Assembly (NCBI RefSeq): GCF_014251335.1
Contig: NZ_CP059186.1
Coordinates: forward strand, 312,289-376,288
Direction of reading: 5' to 3'
DNA from: Blattabacterium cuenoti
Lineage (GTDB): Bacteria; Bacteroidota; Bacteroidia; Flavobacteriales; Blattabacteriaceae
DNA: 64,000 bases
The notes under the pieces were generated by a model, which saw only the letters and a program-made list of their open reading frames with translations, was not told the origin of the DNA and did no database searches. The position numbers were made by a program, and so were the translations under genes. Shown here piece after piece: positions 38,001-50,379 of this stretch. How positions within the stretch are numbered: the first letter of the stretch is position 1; the number at the start of each line of letters is the position of its first letter.

Positions 38001-39330
38001 CCGCTTCTAAACCATGACGCAATAATTCTATGTAAAAATCATCTCCAAAAAGATCCTTCCACCATAAGAAAACTCTCTCTGCTTTTTTTTCACCATGATT
38101 TAGAATAGTATATGGAATTTCTGCATTTAAATCTCCAGTAAGAGCAATTAAATTTTCCTTATATTTTTCTATAATTTTTTTTCCAATTCTAGGAATTCCA
38201 GCATAAAACCCTTTTGTAAAACCTAATGAACAAAGTTTTGCTAAATTATGATAACCTTTTTTATTTTTAGATAAAAGAACTTGTTTATATCGCTTGTCCG
38301 GTATTTCTTTAGTAAATTTATTTTGTAAATAATTATCTGAAATAAAGACTTCACAACCTATGATTCCTTTGATCGATTTTTCTGGATAATATTTATTGTT
38401 TATGGAATGAATAGCATTTAAAAAATGAAAAGATCCCATCATATTTCCATAATCAGTGATCCCCACAGCTGGCATATTTAAATGTATAGCTCTTTCTACT
38501 AGAGATTGAATATCTATAGTTGAATAAAGAATAGAAAAATGGGTATGATTATGAATATGAGAATATTTTTTATTTTCCAATTTTTCCTTTAATGTATCAT
38601 TTAATCCATCATCATTTTTGAAAAAAATTTTTTCTTTTCTTTCTAAGAAAGTATGATCATCCTTAAAAAAAACTACAGAAGAAGAAATTTTGGTAGTATA
38701 TTTACTTTTAAATTTAAACAGAGTATCTTCCTTTATACCTATGTCTTGATGTGATATTATTCCGATACGTAATAATTCTAAAAAAGAACGTGCTGTAGCT
38801 TTTACATCATTTTCTGCATTATGCAAGTTTGGAACTTTTTCTCCAAAAAGTTTTTGATATAATTCAGATAATGTAGGCCATTTCAGTCTTTTTCCATTTA
38901 CTGATAGTTTTAGTTTGCAATAAGAAGTAGAAATTTCTTTAGTATCTAATATTTTTTTTTCTTTAAAAGAAATTTCTTTTTTTTTTCTAAAAAATTCGCA
39001 TTCAATAACTTTTATATCAAATTTTAAATTATGTCCAATTAAGCATTGAGATTTATCAAGAGATTTCTTAAATTCATCTAGAGCAAAACTCAAATCAATT
39101 CCATATTTTTCTGCTTTTTCATTAGTTATTCCATGAATTTTAAAAGCATTAAAAGGAATATCATAATGATCCGGTTTTATAATGAAACTTTTAAATTCTA
39201 TTAAATCGCCTATAACATCATGACTTTGCCATGAAATTTGCACTATTCTTGGCCAATTCTCTACATGAGTAATTGGAAAATTATATGATACAGGTAATCC
39301 TGTTGTTTCGGTATCAACAATGAGGTACAT
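35032..39330 (-). CDS. dnaE: DNA polymerase III alpha subunit with N-terminal proofreading exonuclease
   Basis: A 1432-residue protein. Residues 1-~195 are a DnaQ-like DEDDh exonuclease: DTETTG at 6-11, HNLKFD and HNAENDVKAT, all catalytic acids and the histidine retained. Residues ~260-500 are the PHP domain (HIHNHTHFSILYS). The polymerase catalytic core follows with PDIDIDFDD near residue 680, then helix-hairpin-helix and OB-fold regions. It is the replicative polymerase; fused epsilon is a known arrangement in Flavobacteria, so a separate dnaQ is not needed. A monocistronic gene, divergent from rpsA, followed by an AT-rich palindromic stretch at 34997-35020. Confidence 0.95.
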   Translation of the reverse strand: MYLIVDTETTGLPVSYNFPITHVENWPRIVQISWQSHDVIGDLIEFKSFIIKPDHYDIPFNAFKIHGITNEKAEKYGIDLSFALDEFKKSLDKSQCLIGHNLKFDIKVIECEFFRKKKEISFKEKKILDTKEISTSYCKLKLSVNGKRLKWPTLSELYQKLFGEKVPNLHNAENDVKATARSFLELLRIGIISHQDIGIKEDTLFKFKSKYTTKISSSVVFFKDDHTFLERKEKIFFKNDDGLNDTLKEKLENKKYSHIHNHTHFSILYSTIDIQSLVERAIHLNMPAVGITDYGNMMGSFHFLNAIHSINNKYYPEKSIKGIIGCEVFISDNYLQNKFTKEIPDKRYKQVLLSKNKKGYHNLAKLCSLGFTKGFYAGIPRIGKKIIEKYKENLIALTGDLNAEIPYTILNHGEKKAERVFLWWKDLFGDDFYIELLRHGLEAEDHVNNILLKFSEKYHVKYIIQNNTFYLDKKEANAHDILLCIKNGEKQLTPIGKGRGYRFGFPNHEFYFKSTEEMKKMFFDLPESFDFLEELVNKIESYHLSHKILLPKFNIPKSFEDPIDKIDGGNRGENRFLKKITFDGAKKRYKNITKEIQERILFELKTIEKIGYPGYFLIVHNFISKARKMNISVGPGRGSVAGSIVAYCIEITNIDPMKYHLLFERFLNPDRISLPDIDIDFDDRGREKIIEWVVQKYGEHQVAQIITYATMGAKSSIRDTGRVLDLSLKETDHIAKMVPNMFSLKTILSKKNTMIKIINKEEMNNIQKLREIAKNRNTLEGKVLQQAEILEGTIRSTGVHACGIIISPYDIQEYIPVSMSKESDLLLTQFDNHVVEHVGLLKMDFLGLKTLTIIKDAINIINKRRADITITEDSFSLKDEKTYHLFQRGETVAVFQYESTGMQKYLRKLKPDKFDDLIAMTALYRPGPLQYIPNFIYRKHGKEAITYDLPEMEEFLKETYGITIYQEQVMLIAQKIADFSKGEADILRISMGKKQKEKLNKMRNLFLHQAMKKGYPKNILEKIWKDWEYFSCYAFNKSHATCYAYIAFKTAYLKAHFPCEYMASVLSNNMHNIKQITFFIEECKKMNISVISPDINESDSFFRVTDSNHIRFGLAGIKGVGKNAVKILLQEREKNGPYTSIFNLVKRIDLRVVNKKTLESLILSGSLDSFHIDREQYFHIENDDKLSTLEKIIRFGSKLQKTKNKVGKPIIMKCDLWSNIYKLSKEKEVLGVYSSGHPLDDFHYEMKYFTNISLEQFNKKESLLIGKKMCVCGILSKIEKKTYIRSGIKYGIFLLEDYLSSKEFKIYGQQYFKYEPFLIQNNPLYLCFSIEKSKYKKYKTNILYMENLQNILKKLAHKLIIKININSLNNVFINDIETLFSQQIGNKKLNIVLYDKVDQIFLNFESIKYEININSNLLKKLEEIKGLDFCLN

Positions 39331-39491
39331 TTTATTTCAATTAGTAGAAAAAGTTACTGAAAAATTATTAGTTTTGTATTACCTGTTTTTTATAATAAAT
39401 AAACGAAAACACTAAAACTGCTATATTCTGGTTTCTCTGTCCATGTATGGATTTTTTATGGATAGAAAATAGTGAAAAAATAATAAAAATT

Positions 39492-41303
39492 ATGTCTAAT
39501 CAAACCGAAAAAATAAAAGGAAAATCATCCCATTCATATGAAATAAAAAATGAAAAATTAAACGATCAGGGAAATATAAAAAAAAGTTTCGATTGGACGA
39601 AATACGAAACTCATTTAAATAATGAGACCAAAGAAGAAAGAAAAAAATTTGAAGAAATATACACAAAAACTTTACCGGATGTTCAAGAATTAGAAATATA
39701 TCAAGGAATTGTAACACATGTTTCGGATAAAACTATTATTGTAGATATTGGATTTAAAGCGGAAGGAGCTATTCCTATAAGTGAATTTAGAGAAAATTTA
39801 AATATTCAAATTGGGAGTAAAATAGAAGTGATGGTTGTAAAAATCGATTATAAAGGACAATGCATTCTTTCGTATCAAAAAGCAAAAATGCTAAGGAATT
39901 GGCAACGTATTAATGAAGCATATGATAAATCCGAGGTAATATTAGGATATGTAGCAGCTAGAACAAAAGGAGGATTAATTGTCGAAATATTTGATATAGA
40001 ATGTTTTTTACCTGGATCACATATTAATGTAAAACCTGTTCGAGATTATGATACTTATGTGGGAAAAACTATGGAAGTAAAAGTTGTTAAGATCAATCAA
40101 AAAACAAAAAATGTTGTGGTTTCTCATAAAGTATTAATAGAAAGGGATATTGAAGAACAGAAAAAAGAAATGATATCAAAATTAGATAAAGGTCAAGTAT
40201 TAGAAGGAAAAATAAAAAATATTCTTCCTTATGGGGCTTTTGTCGATTTAGGAGGTGTAGATGCTTTACTTCATATTACCGATATGAGTTGGCCACATAT
40301 TAATCATCCTACAGAAATAGTTCAATTAGAACAGGAACTAAAATTTGTTGTATTAGGTGTAGATAAAGATAAAAATCGTGTACAATTGGGATTAAAACAA
40401 TTGCAACCTCATCCTTGGAATTCTTTAGATAAAAATTTAAAGATCGGAAGTAAAGTAAAAGGAAAAGTAAGTGTATTAGCTGATTATGGAGCTTTCATTG
40501 AAATTATACCAGGGGTAGAAGCATTACTGCATATTAGTGAAATGTCTTGGTCTACAGATTTATCTTCTCCTCAAGATTTTGTACAAATTGGAGATGAGTT
40601 GGAAGCTGTTATATTAACTATAGATCGTCAAGAAAGAAAAATGTCTTTAAGTGTAAAACAATTAACTCCAGATCCTTGGATTCATATAGAAAAAAAATAT
40701 TATATAGGATCAAAACATGCTGGTATTGTAAAAAAATTTACGAATTTTGGAGTTTTTCTAGAATTAGAAAAAGGAATTTCTGGAGTTATTTATACTAATG
40801 ATCTTTCATGGATTAAAAAAATTAAACATCCTTCTGAATTTTGCAGTATAAATGATAAATTGGAAATCATTGTACTCACTTTAGATACTCAAACTAGAAG
40901 ATTAAATTTAGGACATAAACAATTAACAGAAAATCCATGGGAAAAATATGAAAAGATTTATTACGTAGGAAGTATTCACAATGGAAGAATATCAAATTTA
41001 TTTGATAAAGGTGCTTCTGTAAAATTTACAGAAGATCAAGAAATAGAAGCTTTTGCTCCATTACGTTTTTTAGAAAAAAAAGATGGAACCACTCTAAATA
41101 AAGGAGATAAAACTAATTTTAAGGTAATTGAATTTAATAAAGAAACTAAAAAAATTGTGATCTCTCATACGTCTATTTATCGTGATAAAGATCAGAAGAA
41201 AGAACAACGTGTGAGAAATAGAAAATTTGAGAGATCTACTCTCGGTGATATAGCAGGATTAGCTAAACTAAAAGAACAAATAGAAAAAGAAAAAAATAAA
41301 TAG
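39492..41303 (+). CDS. rpsA: 30S ribosomal protein S1
   Basis: A 603-residue protein from the ATG at 39492; an in-frame ATG at 39447 would add 15 unlikely residues. Six S1 RNA-binding repeats are visible, starting YQGIVTHVSDKT, ILGYVAARTKGG, LEGKIKNILPYGAF, VKGKVSVLADYGAF, HAGIVKKFTNFGVF and HNGRISNLFDKGAS. A ~80-residue charged N-terminal region precedes them. S1 unwinds and captures mRNA leaders, which matters more here because the 16S anti-Shine-Dalgarno core is lost. A TAGTTTTG box (39370-39377) upstream is a weak promoter candidate. It is followed ten bases later by nrdA. Confidence 0.95.
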   Translation: MSNQTEKIKGKSSHSYEIKNEKLNDQGNIKKSFDWTKYETHLNNETKEERKKFEEIYTKTLPDVQELEIYQGIVTHVSDKTIIVDIGFKAEGAIPISEFRENLNIQIGSKIEVMVVKIDYKGQCILSYQKAKMLRNWQRINEAYDKSEVILGYVAARTKGGLIVEIFDIECFLPGSHINVKPVRDYDTYVGKTMEVKVVKINQKTKNVVVSHKVLIERDIEEQKKEMISKLDKGQVLEGKIKNILPYGAFVDLGGVDALLHITDMSWPHINHPTEIVQLEQELKFVVLGVDKDKNRVQLGLKQLQPHPWNSLDKNLKIGSKVKGKVSVLADYGAFIEIIPGVEALLHISEMSWSTDLSSPQDFVQIGDELEAVILTIDRQERKMSLSVKQLTPDPWIHIEKKYYIGSKHAGIVKKFTNFGVFLELEKGISGVIYTNDLSWIKKIKHPSEFCSINDKLEIIVLTLDTQTRRLNLGHKQLTENPWEKYEKIYYVGSIHNGRISNLFDKGASVKFTEDQEIEAFAPLRFLEKKDGTTLNKGDKTNFKVIEFNKETKKIVISHTSIYRDKDQKKEQRVRNRKFERSTLGDIAGLAKLKEQIEKEKNK

Positions 41304-41313
41304 TTCTAAAATA

Positions 41314-43026
41314 ATGGAAACACACCCTATTGCAGAAAAAGAAGGATGGAAAGTAGGAAAGGATTTTCCCGTTTGGGCTAATAATGAATTATATTTAACT
41401 ACAATTAAAGGTGGATACTTGTTAGATGGGGAAACTCCTTTTGAGGCATACAAAAGATTATCAAAGAATGCAGCAAAAATTTTAAGAAAACCGAAAATAG
41501 AAGGAGAGTTTTTTAATATTTTTTGGAAAGGTTGGCTTATCCCTTCTACTCCAGTTATGGTAAATCTTGGAACAGAAAAAGGTTTACCTATTAGTTGTTT
41601 CTCTGGAAGAATTGGAGATAGTATGTACGAAATATATAGGAAAAATTTAGAAATGGCTATACTTAGTAAACATGGTGGAGGGACATCTTATGATTTTAGT
41701 TTAGTTAGACCTGTAGGAAGGTCCATAAAAAATGGAGCATTAGGTACTTCTGATGGTATAATTCCTTTTATTAAGTCATATGATAGTGCTATAGTAGCTA
41801 GTAAACAAGGGAGAACACGTAGAGGTGCTGTGGCTATTTATTTAAATATAGAACATAAAGAATATCCAGAATTCTTAAAAATCAGAGAACCTAAAGGTGA
41901 TATTAATCGTCAGTGTCATAACCTTCATCAAGGTGTAATAATTTCTAATTCTTTTATGGAAAAAGTATTAAAAAAAAATGGCAAAGAACGAGCTTTATGG
42001 ATTGACACTCTTAAAGAACGAGTTCAAACTGGAGAACCATATCTTTTTTTTCAAGAAAATGCTAATAAAAATTTACCAGAAAATTGGAAAAAACACGGAT
42101 TAAAAATACATCATAGTAATCTTTGTTCAGAAATTATGTTACCAACAGATGAAAATCATACACTTGTATGTTGTCTTTCTTCTTTGAATTTGTATAAATA
42201 CGTAGAATGGAAAAATACAAATACTGTTTTTTATGCTATTTTATTTCTTGATGCGGTTATGCAAGAATTTATTGATAAAGGAAAACATATACGGGGAATA
42301 GAAGACGCTGTTCGTTTTGCAGAAAAAAGTAGAGCTTTAGGTTTAGGAACTTTAGGATGGCACTCATATTTACAGTCTAATATGATTCCTTTTATATCTA
42401 TACAATCTGAAATATTAACTCACAATATATTTAGAAATATAAAATTAGAATCGCAAAAAGCGACTAAGTATTTAGCTAAAGAATATGGAGAATCTGAATG
42501 GAATATAGGAACAGGAAAAAGAAATCTGACTTTAATGGCAATGGCTCCTAACAGGAGCTCCGCTAAATTAGCTGGTGGTCTTTCTCAGGGCATAGAACCT
42601 ATAGCAGCAAATATATATGTAGACGATGATTCAAAAGGAATGCATATTCGTAAGAATCCTTATTTAGAAAAAATACTCATAAAAAATGGATATAATCTTC
42701 CAGAAGTTTGGGAACAAATAGCAAATGAAAAAGGATCTTGTCTTGGATTAACTGCTCTTAGTGAAAAACAGAAAAATGTTTTTAGATGTTTCAAAGAAAT
42801 TAACCAATTAGAATTAATTAAGCAAGCTAGCATTCGACAAAAATATATAGATCAAGGACAAAGCATTAATCTTTCTTTTCATCAAAATACTCCAGCAAAA
42901 TATATAAATAAAGTACATCTTGAAGCTTGGAAAATAGGTTTAAAAAGTCTTTATTATTATAGAAGTGAAAGCATTCTTCGTGCAGATACTAAAAATAGAG
43001 ATTTGTATTCAGAAAGTTTGTTATAA
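41314..43026 (+). CDS. nrdA: Ribonucleoside-diphosphate reductase alpha subunit (tail cysteines absent)
   Basis: A 570-residue RNR large subunit without an ATP-cone. Active-site residues are present: C95 in PISCFSG, C271 and E273 in NLCSEI, C286/C287 in TLVCCLSSLNL, and the radical-relay pair in LKSLYYYRSES. The C-terminus reads SILRADTKNRDLYSESLL and lacks any cysteine, whereas the family normally ends with a CxxxxC or CxxC pair that re-reduces the active site. The gene ends six bases before the convergent 5S rRNA. It converts NDPs to dNDPs with an NrdB partner, not in this window. Confidence 0.9.
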   Translation: METHPIAEKEGWKVGKDFPVWANNELYLTTIKGGYLLDGETPFEAYKRLSKNAAKILRKPKIEGEFFNIFWKGWLIPSTPVMVNLGTEKGLPISCFSGRIGDSMYEIYRKNLEMAILSKHGGGTSYDFSLVRPVGRSIKNGALGTSDGIIPFIKSYDSAIVASKQGRTRRGAVAIYLNIEHKEYPEFLKIREPKGDINRQCHNLHQGVIISNSFMEKVLKKNGKERALWIDTLKERVQTGEPYLFFQENANKNLPENWKKHGLKIHHSNLCSEIMLPTDENHTLVCCLSSLNLYKYVEWKNTNTVFYAILFLDAVMQEFIDKGKHIRGIEDAVRFAEKSRALGLGTLGWHSYLQSNMIPFISIQSEILTHNIFRNIKLESQKATKYLAKEYGESEWNIGTGKRNLTLMAMAPNRSSAKLAGGLSQGIEPIAANIYVDDDSKGMHIRKNPYLEKILIKNGYNLPEVWEQIANEKGSCLGLTALSEKQKNVFRCFKEINQLELIKQASIRQKYIDQGQSINLSFHQNTPAKYINKVHLEAWKIGLKSLYYYRSESILRADTKNRDLYSESLL

Positions 43027-43034
43027 AAAAAAGG
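43023..43034 (-). terminator. U-run terminator of the rRNA operon
   Basis: Reading the minus strand, the 5S 3' end (CTGCCC) is followed by eight T's (43025-43032). The 5S terminal helix plus the U-run may act as an intrinsic terminator. The run overlaps the stop codon of the convergent nrdA. Confidence 0.5.
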
Positions 43035-43140
43035 GCAGCGACTTACTCTCCCAGAATTAACCAGTACCATCAGCGCTAATGTGTTTCACTTCTCTGTTCG
43101 GTATGGAAAGAGGTGGGGCCACATTGCTATAACCACCCAT
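43033..43140 (-). rRNA. rrf: 5S ribosomal RNA
   Basis: The minus strand reads ATGGGTGGTTATAGCAATG, then GGGGCCACACC-type and CCATACCGAACAGAGAAG segments typical of 5S, ending at CGCTGCCC. Terminal helix pairing GGG/CCC sets the ends to within a few bases. About 108 nt. Last gene of the 16S-Ile-Ala-23S-5S operon. Confidence 0.9.
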
Positions 43141-43190
43141 AAAAATATTATAAAAAAATAAGACATAACATAATATACATATGAAAAATT

Positions 43191-46092
<2,902 letters not shown>

Positions 46093-46141
46093 ATTTTTTC
46101 ATTATTGTATATTATGTATGTCAAAGAACTTTCTAAAAAAA

Positions 46142-46215
46142 TGGAGAATATCGGAGTCGAACCGATGACCTCCTGCGTGCAAAGCAGGCGCTCTAGCCAG
46201 CTGAGCTAATTCCCC
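46142..46215 (-). tRNA. tRNA-Ala (TGC anticodon)
   Basis: Acceptor GGGGAAT/ATTCTCC (one G.T), anticodon loop TTTGCAC with TGC, T arm TCGGTTCGACTCCGA. It sits in the 16S-23S spacer, 50 bases before 23S. CCA not encoded. Confidence 0.96.
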
Positions 46216-46316
46216 GGAATAAATTTTACTGTAGAATTAAAATACATAGATTTATATTTTCTACATTAAATTATTATCCGTGTAATGCACTAAGCATATA
46301 AACTAATTTTCTGAAA

Positions 46317-46390
46317 TAGTCTCGCGCGGAATTGAACCGCGGACCTCTACATTATCAGTGTAGCGCTCTAACCATCTGAGCTACGAGACT
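46317..46390 (-). tRNA. tRNA-Ile (GAT anticodon)
   Basis: Acceptor AGTCTCG/CGAGACT, anticodon loop CTGATAA with GAT, T arm GCGGTTCAATTCCGC. First tRNA of the 16S-23S spacer, the usual bacterial Ile-Ala arrangement. CCA not encoded. Confidence 0.96.
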
Positions 46391-46521
46391 GATTACATTA
46401 ATTATAAATAATAATTACAATCAATCTCCTCTTTTCTTTTTCTTTGTAAAATTTTTCGTTTAGTAAGAAAAGCTTCTAGCCTAATTTCAACGTGAAATTT
46501 TTTATCAAGGAAATAACTCTA

Positions 46522-48060
<1,539 letters not shown>

Positions 48061-48312
48061 GTAAAAAAAATTAATATCAAAAATACGTAAAACCTTAATT
48101 AAAAAACCCTGAAGCATCAGGTCTAGAAGCTTCTTTATGCAAAGAACAATAAATTAGTTTCCCCGAAACTACAAGTATACATTTTTTTTTTTCAAAAAAA
48201 AAGTTTTCAATAATAAGAAATAAGAATAAATGTATATATATTTTTCCGTTGGAAAAAAAATAACCTAATTTTATATATATAATGTATTGTATAAATTTCC
48301 TAATTCATTAAC
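48061..48312. promoter_or_regulatory. rRNA leader/promoter and queA upstream region
   Basis: A 252-base gene-free stretch between divergent 16S and queA. On the minus strand TTG (48193-48195), 21-base spacer and TAGTTTCG (48164-48171) approximate a promoter; TATACTTG (48172-48179) is an alternative -7 box. The leader then holds three palindromes: TAGTTTC-CCC-GAAACTA (48155-48171), AGAAGCTTCT (48125-48134) and CCTGA-AGCA-TCAGG (48108-48121). They may be RNA processing or antitermination hairpins. No convincing queA promoter was found in the AT-rich right half. Confidence 0.35.
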
Positions 48313-49356
48313 ATGAGAACTTCAGATTTTGATTTTACATCTCCTTTAAATCTTCTTGCTAAATTTCCTATACAAGAAAGAGATGAATCTAGATTAATGA
48401 TTATTCATAGAATGAATCAAAAAATAGAACATAAATCATTCAAAGACTTACACGAATATTTCGAAGAAGAAGATACTATTATTCTCAATAATACCAAAGT
48501 TTTTCCCGCAAGATTATTTGGAAATAAAGAAAAAACAGAAGCTAAAATAGAAGTATTTTTGCTTAGAGAATTAGACTCAAAAGATAGAACATGGGATGTA
48601 TTAGTTGATCCTGCAAGAAAAGTAAGAGTAGGAAACAAATTAAATTTTGGATTTGGATTAACAGGAGAAGTCATAGATAATACTACCTCTAGAGGTAGAA
48701 TTTTACAACTTAATTTTAATGGTACCCATGAAGAACTTATAAAAAAAATAAAAGAATTAGGTAAAACTCCTTTACCTAAATATATTAATAGACAACCAGA
48801 AAAAAATGATAAAGAACGTTATCAAACTATATATGCAAAAAAAGAAGGATCTGTAGCTGCACCTACAGCAGGGTTACATTTCTCAAAACATTTGTTAAAA
48901 AAATTGGAAATAAAAGGAATAAACTTAGTAGAAGTTACTTTACACCTAGGATTAGGAAGTTTCTTACCAGTAGAAGTAGAAGACATATCAAAACATAAAA
49001 TGGATTCTGAAAAATGCTTCATAAATGAAAGAACATGTAAAATAGTAAATTCTTCTATACAAAAAAAAAAAAGAATTTGTGCAGTTGGGACTTCTTCTAT
49101 GAGAGCAATCGAAAGCTCTGTTTCTTCTAATAAAAATTTAAATCCATTTTATGGATGGACTAATAAATTTATTTTCCCTCCTTATAATTTTAGTATAGCC
49201 AATTCTATGATTACAAATTTTCATATGCCAAAATCTACATTACTTATGATGACAGTAGCTTTTGCAGGTTTTGATTTAATAATGGAAGCATATCAAATAG
49301 CAATAAAAGAAAAATACAGATTTTATTCTTATGGAGATGCTATGCTAATATTATAA
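48313..49356 (+). CDS. queA: S-adenosylmethionine:tRNA ribosyltransferase-isomerase
   Basis: A 347-residue Que[30 protein letters not shown] start, [52 protein letters not shown] and [12 protein letters not shown], all hallmark segments. It transfers the ribosyl part of SAM to preQ1 in tRNAs with GUN anticodons, a step in queuosine synthesis. A 12-A tract at 49061-49072 encodes QKKKR and remains in frame. It lies 27 bases before the polyprenyl synthase gene. Confidence 0.96.
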   Translation: MRTSDFDFTSPLNLLAKFPIQERDESRLMIIHRMNQKIEHKSFKDLHEYFEEEDTIILNNTKVFPARLFGNKEKTEAKIEVFLLRELDSKDRTWDVLVDPARKVRVGNKLNFGFGLTGEVIDNTTSRGRILQLNFNGTHEELIKKIKELGKTPLPKYINRQPEKNDKERYQTIYAKKEGSVAAPTAGLHFSKHLLKKLEIKGINLVEVTLHLGLGSFLPVEVEDISKHKMDSEKCFINERTCKIVNSSIQKKKRICAVGTSSMRAIESSVSSNKNLNPFYGWTNKFIFPPYNFSIANSMITNFHMPKSTLLMMTVAFAGFDLIMEAYQIAIKEKYRFYSYGDAMLIL

Positions 49357-49383
49357 AAAATCATAATATATTATTACGATATT

Positions 49384-50361
49384 ATGAAAATTATTTTAGA
49401 AAAAATAAAAACTACAATAAAAAAAGAAATAAAAGAATTTGAAAAACAATTTGCAAATATAATTAAAAGTAATATTTCTCTTATAGACAAAATAAATCAT
49501 TATATCATTCATCGAAAAGGAAAATTAATTCGTCCTATATTTGTTTTTTTGATAGCTAAAATGTTAGGAAAAATAGAAAAAAAAACATATCATACTGCCT
49601 GTTTAATTGAACTTATACATACTGCTACACTTGTACATGATGATGTTATAGATAATAGTTCCCTTCGTCGTGGTTTTTTTTCTATTAACGCTATATGGAA
49701 AAATAAAATAGCTGTTTTAATTGGAGATTATTTACTTTCCAAAAGTCTTTTAATTGCAACAAATAATAATTATCATGATTTACTTAAAATTGTATGTAAT
49801 ACTATAAAAGATATGAGCGAAGGAGAATTATTACAAATGGAAAAATCAGAAAAATTAAATATTACTGAAAAAATTTATAATCAAATTATTTATCATAAAA
49901 CAGCAAGTTTGATTGCTGCTTCTTGTGAAGCAGGAGCTCGTTCTGTGAATACAAATGAAAAAACAGCTTTGAAAATGAGAAAGTTTGGAATTTTTATAGG
50001 AATAGCTTTTCAAATTAAAGATGATTTATTTGATTACGAAGAAAAAAACGAAAGTTTTACAGGAAAACCTGTAGGAATCGATTTAAGAGAAAAAAAAATA
50101 ACACTTCCACTTATTCATGCCATTCAAAATGCCACTAAAAAAGATCAAAAGTGCATATTAGATTATATAAAAAATTATGACGAAGGAAAAAGGCATAAAA
50201 TAATTGACTATGTTAAAAAATATGGAGGATTAGAATATGCTACTCAAAAAATGATTAAATTTCGTAATAATGCATTAAAAATTTTAGAACTTTATCCAGA
50301 AGGGGCCATTAAAGAAACTTTAAAAATAATGGTAAATTTTATTGTGGAAAGAAATCAATAA
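49384..50361 (+). CDS. ispB: Long-chain polyprenyl diphosphate synthase
   Basis: A 325-residue trans-prenyltransferase. The first aspartate-rich motif is in LIHTATLVHDDVIDNSSLRRG, with small residues before DDxxD, typical of long-chain enzymes such as octaprenyl diphosphate synthase. The second is FQIKDDLFDYEE, and GKPVGIDLREKKITLPLI is present. It extends FPP with IPP to make the quinone side chain (menaquinone in this phylum). Chain length is inferred. It is 18 bases upstream of topA. Confidence 0.85.
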   Translation: MKIILEKIKTTIKKEIKEFEKQFANIIKSNISLIDKINHYIIHRKGKLIRPIFVFLIAKMLGKIEKKTYHTACLIELIHTATLVHDDVIDNSSLRRGFFSINAIWKNKIAVLIGDYLLSKSLLIATNNNYHDLLKIVCNTIKDMSEGELLQMEKSEKLNITEKIYNQIIYHKTASLIAASCEAGARSVNTNEKTALKMRKFGIFIGIAFQIKDDLFDYEEKNESFTGKPVGIDLREKKITLPLIHAIQNATKKDQKCILDYIKNYDEGKRHKIIDYVKKYGGLEYATQKMIKFRNNALKILELYPEGAIKETLKIMVNFIVERNQ

Positions 50362-50379
50362 GTTCAAGAATTAAATTAG

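Noticed and set aside
39447-39491. Earlier in-frame ATG for rpsA
   Set aside because: Adds 15 residues (DFLWIENSEKIIKI-type) not expected for S1; the ATG at 39492 is more natural.
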